Positions 46,698-54,236 of a DNA stretch of 64,000 nucleotides are shown piece after piece (within the stretch, counting starts at the first letter, position 1; every line of letters starts with the position of its first letter). Made by a program: the position numbers and the translations under genes. Origin of the DNA: Hyphomicrobiales bacterium (GTDB lineage: Bacteria > Pseudomonadota > Alphaproteobacteria > Rhizobiales > Rhizobiaceae); the NCBI GenBank assembly GCA_900473045.1, contig UCKS01000015.1:57999-121998 (forward strand), written 5' to 3'. The notes beneath the pieces were generated by a model. That model made no database searches. It was given only the letters and a program-made list of their open reading frames with translations, and was not told where the DNA came from.

Positions 46698-47309
46698 ATG
46701 CCGGATGGCATTTTTCTGCTTGATACGAACATATTGAGTGATGCGCAGAGACCACTGCCGAATCCCATTCTTGCCGATTGGTTTCGCCTACAGAAACGGC
46801 TTGCCATACCCTTCCCAGTTATCTTGGAAATTGAAAGGGGCATCGCGGAAGTTGCCGAGTATAATAATCTCAAAGCAATGAAACTGCGCGCATGGATGGA
46901 TCGCCTCCTTGCGACAGACTACGTTTTTCCGAGTGACAGCCCGGCAGTGGCGAGAGTCCTCGGTGCGATGTATTGTTGTGGTCCGTTGAAGGAACTTTGG
47001 TTTGTTGACGAACAATCTAAAAAGAAGCCAGGACAAGACCTTTTTATAGCCGCGATCGCGATAACTTACGACTTCCCAATCGCGACTTTGAATGTCAGAG
47101 ATTTCGAGCGCATAAACCGCTATTTCCCCCTTCCCGGAGTTTATGATCCCATCGCTGCGGTCTGGGCTGTTCCGAAAGCCAAGGAAAGTCAGCAATTTTC
47201 CGCTAAACCGCTTTCAACGTTCCAGCGGCCCTTCAGAGGATCCCCCTCTACACCTAATCGTACACAACCATTACCGGTCAACGTGAGAACGATTACGCCA
47301 ACATCCTAA
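46698..47309 (+). CDS. vapC: PIN-domain ribonuclease toxin, VapC/FitB-like
   Basis: 203 residues; the PIN fold takes the first ~145. Acidic metal ligands are in place: Asp9 (LLDTNILSD), Glu44 (VILEIERG), Asp114 (GQDLFIAAIA) and Asp135 (NVRDFERI). VapC toxins cut tRNA or rRNA and are held by a small antitoxin usually encoded directly upstream. None is there; a Phd-like ORF lies 343 bases downstream. The 55-residue tail after YDPIAAVWAV, rich in Pro and Ser, is unusual and may come from read-through into neighbouring DNA. Confidence 0.8.
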   Translation: MPDGIFLLDTNILSDAQRPLPNPILADWFRLQKRLAIPFPVILEIERGIAEVAEYNNLKAMKLRAWMDRLLATDYVFPSDSPAVARVLGAMYCCGPLKELWFVDEQSKKKPGQDLFIAAIAITYDFPIATLNVRDFERINRYFPLPGVYDPIAAVWAVPKAKESQQFSAKPLSTFQRPFRGSPSTPNRTQPLPVNVRTITPTS

Positions 47310-47652
47310 GCTCTTGACTCGTCGCAGATGTTCTGGTTATGTTCACCGATGACAAATCGTGGCGCAAAATCAAGCCGAATACCCGGAACTGAGCTCGCAT
47401 CGAGCTAAGGCAAGCTATCGTTTCGCTCCGCTCTTGGATGTCATCCCCCCGTAGTATCACCGTTCCGGCGAGATCATCCTGCTTGAAGACAAGCAGTCAC
47501 CATCTGCATCGGGGTAACCTTCGAAATGAAAGACTCGGGTTAAGCCCGGTTTGTGACCGAGCGAAATCTTTAATTTACCGAAGTCATGCTTTTATGGAGC
47601 AAGCACACGCGTTATATCAAATACAAGCCTCCGAGAACGGGACGTAGATTCG
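47310..47652. other. Spacer between PIN toxin and Phd-like ORF
   Basis: About 340 bases without a convincing gene. Short frames only; it may be the remains of a rearrangement that separated toxin and antitoxin. Confidence 0.35.
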
Positions 47653-47847
47653 ATGAACGGGACGCATCTTTGGAAAAGACCTGAAGCAGAGAAACGTATC
47701 GGCGAAGTCCTCGATTGCGCAAAGTTGGGTCAACCTCAGTATATTGACGACAATATCGGAACGTTCGAAGTCCGTTTCATTTCGGCTAAGTCGAACGAGA
47801 TAGCCGGTGATTTTTTAGCCAATGGCGGACCGGCCGACAGCGATTAA
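47653..47847 (+). CDS. Phd/YefM-like antitoxin (small, possibly degenerate)
   Basis: 64 residues. HLWKRPEAEKRIGEVLDCA followed by GQPQYI follows the Phd/YefM N-terminal pattern (W..-EAK-RF-E-VD-A--G-PQ-I), the DNA-binding half. The next step, RRG-strand, is replaced by DDNIGTFEV, so DNA binding is uncertain. The C-terminal part is too short for a full toxin-binding helix. Its association with the PIN toxin upstream is inference from proximity. Confidence 0.45.
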   Translation: MNGTHLWKRPEAEKRIGEVLDCAKLGQPQYIDDNIGTFEVRFISAKSNEIAGDFLANGGPADSD

Positions 47848-47985
47848 GGCTCGTTTGAGCACGAGATCACGTAACCGAAAACAAAATCTGTTCACACAGG
47901 CGGAGAGCCGTAGGCAGTCGGCGAACAATTGCCTATATCGCGGCAGAGTGTTACCAAACCAGTCACAACAAAAACGAATTGATCT

Positions 47986-48062
47986 AGGCCTGTAGCTCAA
48001 CTGGTTAGAGCCGGCGGCTCATAACCGCTTGGTTGGGGGTTCGAGTCCCTCCGGGCCTACCA
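47986..48062 (+). tRNA. tRNA with CAT anticodon, probably tRNA-Ile2 (lysidine type)
   Basis: A 77-base cloverleaf including encoded CCA. Acceptor arms AGGCCTG and CGGGCCT pair, D arm GCTC/GAGC, anticodon loop CTCATAA (anticodon CAT), TTCGAGT in the T loop. tRNA genes with CAT may be initiator Met, elongator Met or Ile2. The isoleucine determinants C4-G69, U12-A23, C29-G41 and A73 are all present, which favours tRNA-Ile2 whose C34 is made into lysidine by TilS. The defense genes start behind it, the usual side for integrated islands, but no copy of its 3-prime end was found further right. Confidence 0.93.
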
Positions 48063-48469
48063 TTTATTACAGTTCGTGATCATTAATCATTTTTGTCAGT
48101 CCGACTGTCTTGACGGACATTGTGCTTATTGCAGAAACGACGCCTTTACGTTTGGTGACGTCGATGTTGCCGACCCTTCGTGCACAGCGGAACTCCGTCT
48201 CCTGTAGAGCTTTCGAAGGTACGAAGAATGTCGAAGTTTTTATCGACGCGGCCCATTTCACAATACTTCTCAAGGAAGTCCCTTTGGGGCTATCCGGCCG
48301 ATGGCCGATCGACGAAAGGGTGGAGCGAATATAGCCTTACTGCGGACCAACTTCAATTCCAGGTCTTCCACCATACAGCGACCTTGCCCCGCGGGCACGA
48401 GTAACGCGGCTTTAATTTTGGTTGAGTTATACAACCACTCCTAGAAGGACGTAAATAACGGAGGGACAA
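48063..48469. other. Stretch after the tRNA gene
   Basis: About 405 bases. An open plus frame (48110-48334) carries NVEVFIDAAHFTILLKEVPLG, which reads like natural protein but matches no family I know. Possibly a gene remnant at the island border. A T-rich run directly after the tRNA (catttatt) may serve as its end. Confidence 0.35.
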
Positions 48470-49051
48470 ATGGGGTTCTGGGGTTGGGTTTTCCTGTTTA
48501 TGGGTGTTTGCTTCGCTATCGGAATAGTGAAGGCGATGGCGGAGAGCCAAAAGCATAACGAGCAAGGGCAAGCATTGTCTGTTTTGCCTGATTTCACCCC
48601 AGCTGTCGTCTTTAAAGGCGCAGCAGGCGGCGCGGGCATCGCCATCGACGCGATCGGGAACAAATTTGCTATTTCAAGCGGTAGTCTGAATACAAAAATT
48701 TTTAAATTCAGTGATCTCATTGCTGTGGAAGTTTTAAGGAACGGGTCAGCGATAACCAAGACCAATCGAGGGAGCCAGGTTGCGGGTGCTGCGGTCGGCG
48801 CACTTTTGTTAGGTCCAGTAGGCCTGCTACTTGGCGGTGTGTCCGGATCCAAAAGATCCATCGAGAAAGTCGATCGCCTTTCTTTAAAAATTTTTACAAA
48901 CGACTTGATGACCCCTGTTCACGAGATCATTTTCTTTAACACTCCGGGAACCAAGCCTGAATCAATACTCGTAAAAAGCGCGTCGCAAGAACTAGACGCA
49001 TGGCATGGGAGACTGCAAACGATTCTGCATATGAGTGCGCAATCGGCATGA
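48470..49051 (+). CDS. Membrane protein with glycine zipper, unknown
   Basis: 193 residues from ATG 48470, with GGAGGG 4-9 bases upstream. One membrane segment at 1-22 (MGFWGWVFLFMGVCFAIGIV), a beta-rich middle (FKFSDLIAVEVLRNGSAITKT) that resembles a PH-like fold, and a hydrophobic glycine-rich run at 100-125 (AGAAVGALLLGPVGLLLGG). AT-rich patches (aaaatttttaaattc) set it apart from the left part of the window. Glycine-zipper proteins can oligomerise in membranes. Family not recognised. Confidence 0.6.
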   Translation: MGFWGWVFLFMGVCFAIGIVKAMAESQKHNEQGQALSVLPDFTPAVVFKGAAGGAGIAIDAIGNKFAISSGSLNTKIFKFSDLIAVEVLRNGSAITKTNRGSQVAGAAVGALLLGPVGLLLGGVSGSKRSIEKVDRLSLKIFTNDLMTPVHEIIFFNTPGTKPESILVKSASQELDAWHGRLQTILHMSAQSA

Positions 49052-49231
49052 ACGGATATTAGTCATGAACGGTTGAAGCTGCCTGCTACGACCGCATGAT
49101 TGCACGGATGAATTCCTGGCACCCTCGCCGACCGCAAAGGCTCTTTCCCCCGCCACCGGGCGGCGTCCCGTCTGTCGCTATTGCTGAAGTTGACCCCAGC
49201 CCACCAGAATCTTCACATGAAGACCTGCTTG

Positions 49232-49827
49232 ATGTCGGGCCGTATGGAGGACGCTGGCGTGAAGGGGGAGCTGTTCGCGTGCGACGTCATCAAGAAGGTT
49301 GCGACCGATCGGCCCTGAAGTTCCGGGCAGACGCCAAAGCTGGTGATGCGCGGTTTCACGAGAGAAAACGCCGAAGCCGAGTTCAAGAACATCGGAGAGT
49401 TCAAGGACTACTCGCAATTTGTGCAGCTACGGTCGTTCGCGACCGAACCGGCGAAGCACGAACAGGACTATCTCGGGTCGGCGCTGATCATCGTGCCGTC
49501 AGTCGCAAAAGGAGTTGGGCTGACTGGCCTCGAAGCGATGCTGCCGTCGTGCCCGTGATCATTTCGGCGGAAAGCGGCCTCGCCGAATATCTGTGCTGTC
49601 CTGCATTGAACCGAGGGCTCGACCCCGACCTGTATGTACCCAGCATTGCACTTGTAGCGCTCGCCGACGACGCAAATCGTGAAGCGTGGACAGCGAAAGT
49701 TGACGCCGGGCTGTCGGACCATGAAGCCACATTCGCCCGGGCGTCCAAGTTGCGCGCGGAGCTTAAACTTCCTCTAACTTGGGAAAAGGCTGCACGCGGA
49801 CTGTCGCTTGACTTCTTGAAGTTATAG
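49232..49827 (+). pseudogene. Glycosyltransferase family 4-like remnant with stop and frameshift
   Basis: Three pieces of one protein are readable. MSGRMEDAGVKGELFACDV starts at 49232 and meets an in-frame TGA at 49316-49318; the same frame continues QTPKLVMRGFTRENAEAEF and ALIIVPSVAKGVGLTGLEAM, the usual GT4 donor-site wording (PS-x-EG-x-GL-x-LEA), to about 49545. Then the frame shifts to PVIISAESGLAEYL and a helical tail ending at 49827. GT4-like domains of this wording are often fused to NTPase or effector modules in conflict systems; the N-terminal part here is lost. Confidence 0.65.
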
Positions 49828-49981
49828 CGCCGTCTGTAAGTATCCGGGATGCAAAGGTAACTGGCTCGTACTCGGAGAGCTGGGCGTTTCGAAGATAAGG
49901 TTTGGCTCGGAAAACATCGCTAGGCACAGTGGCAATCGTGCCGCAATGTCAGCCACCCTACCGTTCGGCTCAAATACCGTC

Positions 49982-50779
49982 TCAGTCTCTTGATAAGAAG
50001 GCGGCAGCTTCATAATGTTGCTCGAGCATCCGCTTGGCGGTGTTCGAGGTCACATATTTAAGCAATCTGAATTCTACGACCAATCGGGAAAAATCCTTAG
50101 CGAAGGGCGCTAAGCCGTTCAATCCAGCCATTGCAGCCTCATGGCTCGTTAATTGACTTCGTATTAGGTTGCCGTAGGTGGCCTTGTCATCGTTCGTAAG
50201 GACTGGGTCAGCAGAAATCCTTTGTAGGATCGTGTAGAGAAGCCGGTAATATGGGCCAAGTTTGCTTTCATATCGTGAGTGAAAACTTGTCCTGTAGATA
50301 TGAAGTAACTTTGCTTTGTCGCTGAGATTGGTCTCATCTTTGCACCAATGGCGGATCTCCCTCATCGCCGCGCGAAATGCCTCTTCACCCTCATAGATCT
50401 TTCGGTCAATTGGCGATTTTCCTTCGGTCGCACTGTTGTATTCTGCGGTGTGTTCAAAGCGGACCGCATTCCTGGCCTCGCGGAAGAAACGCAGCAACTC
50501 AAAGAAGGAACCTTCAAAGCGCTGTCGGTGCTGATCCTTTTGAGCGTCGCTGATCTGACGCTGCTGAACCCACAGTGTGACTAAAACCGCTGTGAAGCCG
50601 AGGGCGCTGAAGAGCGCGCTAAAAGGCCCGAACGAGTCACCCCATGGGCCAGCTTGCGCCGGAATAAAGATATCTCCCAGCGCCCAGTATGCGATTTCGA
50701 CACTGTAAATACCCCATGCAAGCCATACGGCCACCACTAGGATGACCGACCCTAAAACCGCCAACACTATATGCCGCAT
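49982..50779 (-). CDS. AbiC-like putative phage abortive infection membrane protein
   Basis: 265 residues from ATG 50779 (GAGG 5 bases upstream; an upstream TTG at 50806 lacks a site). Two N-terminal membrane segments (about 3-26 and 53-75), with WGDSFGPFSALFSALGF then VQQRQISDAQKDQHRQRFEGSFFELLRFF, and later YYRLLYTILQRI and LIRSQLTSHEAAMAG. This order is the signature of the putAbiC family (Pfam 16872). Members are tied to abortive infection by homology to lactococcal AbiC; the mechanism is not known. It starts 29 bases after the SF2 helicase stop, same strand, so the two form a unit. Confidence 0.82.
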   Translation of the reverse strand: MRHIVLAVLGSVILVVAVWLAWGIYSVEIAYWALGDIFIPAQAGPWGDSFGPFSALFSALGFTAVLVTLWVQQRQISDAQKDQHRQRFEGSFFELLRFFREARNAVRFEHTAEYNSATEGKSPIDRKIYEGEEAFRAAMREIRHWCKDETNLSDKAKLLHIYRTSFHSRYESKLGPYYRLLYTILQRISADPVLTNDDKATYGNLIRSQLTSHEAAMAGLNGLAPFAKDFSRLVVEFRLLKYVTSNTAKRMLEQHYEAAAFLSRD

Positions 50780-50808
50780 GATCGCCTCGATATCGCCACT
50801 CGCCAAGT

Positions 50809-53394
50809 TCAGGCGACAATTTCCATTGCATTTGTAGCAATGGGAAGATCCCGAAGAATTGCCTCGAGGACTAAGCCTTCCGCTTCAAGGCGCTGTGCGG
50901 CTTCAGCCCGCCACACCAGATCACCTTCGATTTGGAACGTACCTTTCAGATGACGAAGTACGCCAATCGCGCGGATCGACCAACTGCGAAAAGCATTCAA
51001 GGGCCAATACCTGACGTCATCCAAGTGAGGATCCGCGCCCGATTTTGCTTTGGTACACGGAGTGACAAGGATAGGATGGATCTCCATTGCTGCAGCGCCT
51101 GGGACATTCTTCTTGATCCATTTTGGATGGCTCGACGCCTGACGCGCCTTGGTTGCCCCAAAAATGGTGCCCGCGCTGCCATCGGCATGTGCTTCAAACA
51201 CAATTCCGAGCTTGCTACCCAACCACCAAGGATCGGGAGCCGCGTCCGTCTCTGCATTACCAGCGGTGAAACCCAACAGCGAGCCCAGTTCCACTTGCCC
51301 CTGCTCAAATGTGTCTGCGTGCGCTAAATCCGCCTGGATTTTGGCGGCGCGCTTGTCAAATTTCTGGTTTGTGGCTGTTCCCATGGCGAGGAACTGCTGT
51401 TCAAGCGCTTCGACTTGCTTCAACGTTTCACCGCTCTGAACTTTCTGTTCCTCACCGCCAATTCCGCCGACTGCTCTCGCGAGGGTATTGAGCCAAGCAA
51501 CAGAAGGTGCCGCTGCTTTCGCCCGAATGAACTGTTCCTGAGCAGCTTGTGCGTGGGCGTCGCCGACCTTCGTAGATAAGCGAAGCGCTGCGGCTCCTGC
51601 CAGGTAGTGCCAAAGAGCGCGATATCCGCGCAGATCAGAATGACCAAGGTTGCCAAGGACTGTTCGAGCAGCGACAAGAGCACCGGAATAGTCTTTGTTC
51701 CACATCGCCTCTTGATAGGCGACCTCATGTTTGACCACGGATCGCAGTTCATCCATTGCCGGATAAGCTGAGCGTTGAAAATTGCCGATAGCGTTGCGGA
51801 TCATGCTGTCCGCAGCGGACCATTTAGCATTGTTATCCATGAACATGTCGAAGTTCTCGAGGATTTCGTCAGATGTAACCCGAGTTGACTGATCGACGCC
51901 GAAGGAGAGCTCAGCCTGCAATTCCGGATGGAAATAGCGCCACTTCCGGCTGTCGGCAAGAAAATCGACCAGCTCTGTACCCGTTATGAAAACGGTCGAA
52001 CGATCCTGCAGAGCACGCGTGCATCGACCGGCGGCTTGTAGCACCCTGGTTTGTATACGTTCATTGTAAAGGGCTGCAGCGCCCATTTTCGACATTATGA
52101 AACGTTCTTGCGAATTCATGGCTCGAGGTAGTCCGTCTACGCAAAGTAGTCTGCATTCATCACCGGGGAAGTCGATGCCATCATAGCGGTTCGCCAGAAT
52201 CGCCGCGGCCTTCGGTGATGAAACAAAGGCCGTCTTATCGTCTTCAATGTCATCCTTAGTGAAGACCGTGTAGCCGGCAAGGTGTGTTGCAACCTGCTCT
52301 GCATGCGCATCTGATTGCTGCGTCGACGGCGTCAGGATCACGGACCGTCCGGCACGCTTCTGCATTGCAAGGCGAAGCGTGTCGGTTTCGTCGCCTGTGA
52401 GGGACAGGCTGGGAAAAACGAAAAAACGGCGGCCGACGCCGGAGCTTTGGAAGCCTTCTGGCGCAGCCAACCAATCGATACTTTTTCGACCTGATAGGCG
52501 CTCTAGGTCTCCGCCGATTCCCAGCGTCGCCGACATGAAAATTCGCTGTTTTGCCTTGGCAAAGGGCAAGTGGGTGACAGTTGGAGGAATGAGTGGACGG
52601 ATCAATATTTCTCGGGATCCCAAATATACGTGGCAGGCGTCAAGGTGTTCCCGCAGGATCGACCATGGGAAAAATAAGCGCGGCTGCTTTCGTGTCGCAT
52701 GGGCATCAATGATAGATGCAAGGTCCGTGGTGAGCGCTCTAACCTGCGGACTGGGCATTTTTTCAACCCAAGTAGCGTCGGCCGACCCCATCCAATCGCC
52801 AGTCAGTCTTGAGTGTTCTTGTGGGTCCAGGTGAGGACGAAGGAATTCCGCGAGAGCGCCGTGGAGCGGCGTCCCGATGTCGATATTTAGAGACCACATG
52901 TTGGCAATGTAGTTTTCGGCCGCATGGGCGTCGTCAACGATGATGAGGTCTGGATCATTGAAAAATGGGTGAGTGTTGAACAGCCCGGAATAGGTGCTTA
53001 CAGCCACCTGCGCGCCAGTCATGTATGCCGTGACGTCTGCCGGATTGAAAGCCTCTTTGCTCCCTGACAGGTCCACCACGTCAATGCCGTACTGGGTGCG
53101 AGCTTGCTGTACAGTCTGATGAACCAGTTGGGTCGTCGGGCACAGATAAACGGCCCTGTCTCCCTGCTTCAATCGCCTCCAATCAGCGATGAGAAGTCCA
53201 ACCAACGTTTTCCCGCTCCCCGTTGGCAACTGCAATGCGACATCTGAACTCATTGCAAAACCGGCAGCGTACGCCTCCAAGATTTCCTTCTGATGCGGCA
53301 TGACATCGGGATATTGCCGCTTCGTAAGCGTCTTGAAATGAGCTGCGGGATTAGCGGCGGAGGTCTGGGCGAAGGTGTTCGTCTTAAATGCCAT
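50809..53394 (-). CDS. DEAD/DEAH-like SF2 helicase, long C-terminal region
   Basis: 861 residues. Q/helicase start KRQYPDVMPHQKEILEAY, Walker A LPTGSGKT at 56-63, motif II VDDAH at 153-157 (Asp-Asp-Ala-His), motif III SATLG at 288-292, motif VI QAAGRCTR at 453-460. DDAH and the QxxGRxxR form point to the XPD/DinG-like or closely related defense helicases. From about 540 the protein is helical and then ends in an unassigned 120-residue domain (HPILVTPCTKAKSG ... DVRYWPLNAFRSW). No nuclease motif is obvious. Upstream of the AbiC-like gene in the same transcription unit. Confidence 0.85.
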   Translation of the reverse strand: MAFKTNTFAQTSAANPAAHFKTLTKRQYPDVMPHQKEILEAYAAGFAMSSDVALQLPTGSGKTLVGLLIADWRRLKQGDRAVYLCPTTQLVHQTVQQARTQYGIDVVDLSGSKEAFNPADVTAYMTGAQVAVSTYSGLFNTHPFFNDPDLIIVDDAHAAENYIANMWSLNIDIGTPLHGALAEFLRPHLDPQEHSRLTGDWMGSADATWVEKMPSPQVRALTTDLASIIDAHATRKQPRLFFPWSILREHLDACHVYLGSREILIRPLIPPTVTHLPFAKAKQRIFMSATLGIGGDLERLSGRKSIDWLAAPEGFQSSGVGRRFFVFPSLSLTGDETDTLRLAMQKRAGRSVILTPSTQQSDAHAEQVATHLAGYTVFTKDDIEDDKTAFVSSPKAAAILANRYDGIDFPGDECRLLCVDGLPRAMNSQERFIMSKMGAAALYNERIQTRVLQAAGRCTRALQDRSTVFITGTELVDFLADSRKWRYFHPELQAELSFGVDQSTRVTSDEILENFDMFMDNNAKWSAADSMIRNAIGNFQRSAYPAMDELRSVVKHEVAYQEAMWNKDYSGALVAARTVLGNLGHSDLRGYRALWHYLAGAAALRLSTKVGDAHAQAAQEQFIRAKAAAPSVAWLNTLARAVGGIGGEEQKVQSGETLKQVEALEQQFLAMGTATNQKFDKRAAKIQADLAHADTFEQGQVELGSLLGFTAGNAETDAAPDPWWLGSKLGIVFEAHADGSAGTIFGATKARQASSHPKWIKKNVPGAAAMEIHPILVTPCTKAKSGADPHLDDVRYWPLNAFRSWSIRAIGVLRHLKGTFQIEGDLVWRAEAAQRLEAEGLVLEAILRDLPIATNAMEIVA

Positions 53395-53750
53395 TACTGT
53401 CGAATCTCGATAATTTATTGCGATGTATCGATCGACGTGTATAGGAAGCCGAAATACGGCACCAGAGGGTACCTCAACTAGTAAGCGTATGAATCAACTT
53501 TTCCGGGTGGAACTTGATCGCTGTAAACTGTAGAAGCAACAAAAGGCCGCCTGTCGTGTGCGACTAAGTAAGTGCTCAGTTGCTATCGCGCCTGGATCGA
53601 GGTGCATTATATGGTTTCTCGTCTCCCCGACAAACTTGAGACAGCACTATACATTATTCCAAGCTCTGAGCGTGTATTGGGTGAAGATTGATGTCAGCCC
53701 ATTCCAAAATTCTTGAGGGTACCTCATGCGAGCGCCGGATAAAGATGTCA
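53395..53750. other. Intergenic stretch between helicase and CBASS genes
   Basis: About 355 bases, AT-rich, without a convincing gene. It carries a 12-base direct repeat (separate entry) and the promoter of the helicase/AbiC-like unit. Lies after the last CBASS gene on the same strand. Confidence 0.4.
53465..53726. repeat. Pair of 12-base direct repeats flanking the CBASS-helicase spacer
   Basis: GAGGGTACCTCA occurs at 53465-53476 and again at 53715-53726, 250 bases apart. Each copy is nearly palindromic itself around GGTACC. A 12-base exact match at this short distance is unlikely by chance in random DNA. Could be a regulator site used twice or the footprint of an insertion/deletion event. 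Confidence 0.55.
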
Positions 53751-54236
53751 CTATTGTCCGTTTTGATGCGCAATCGCTACATGGATTTTGCCGGAGTGGC
53801 CGACACCATACCAATTGGAATTCCAACCTAAAATTACGAAAACTACAGGGTCAAGAGACTTCGCAACAATTCGACGCCACGTCCGGCGGTCGATCCACGA
53901 CGGGGTAGGGTCTGGCTCCGGATGAGTATGCCACTCGCCAACGAAGGTGTCAGTACTTGATGCATCCTTCCAGGCTTGAAGTGCCCTCGCCTGGTGTCCA
54001 GGATCGCGGCGATCGAACGCAAATCTGTATCGTCGGTCACCAGCCATTGGTTCCGTCGAATCCGAAACTTCTATATGCGCCTCGCGATAGCCTCCGAGAA
54101 GGATTCCGCCCGCCTCCGAGTTTCGCTCGTTGCCGATCGTGTAGGCGGATATCTTGGTAATCACGTGATCCTGAACGAGGATCAGCCTACCATTAGCCCA
54201 TTCAAGGATCACGCCCTTACTCCGCAAGCTGGGCAT
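53751..54236 (-). CDS. cap3: CBASS Cap3, JAB/JAMM isopeptidase
   Basis: 161 residues. The JAMM zinc site is complete: Glu41 (SEAGGILLGGY), then GEWHTHPEPDPTPSWIDRRTW with His103, His105, Ser113 and Asp116 in the H-x-H-x(7)-S-x-x-D spacing. Cap3 releases the CD-NTase from the protein to which Cap2 conjugates it and so tunes the CBASS response. The gene starts 28 bases inside the end of cap2, as is usual for these operons. Length fits Cap3. Confidence 0.92.
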   Translation of the reverse strand: MPSLRSKGVILEWANGRLILVQDHVITKISAYTIGNERNSEAGGILLGGYREAHIEVSDSTEPMAGDRRYRFAFDRRDPGHQARALQAWKDASSTDTFVGEWHTHPEPDPTPSWIDRRTWRRIVAKSLDPVVFVILGWNSNWYGVGHSGKIHVAIAHQNGQ

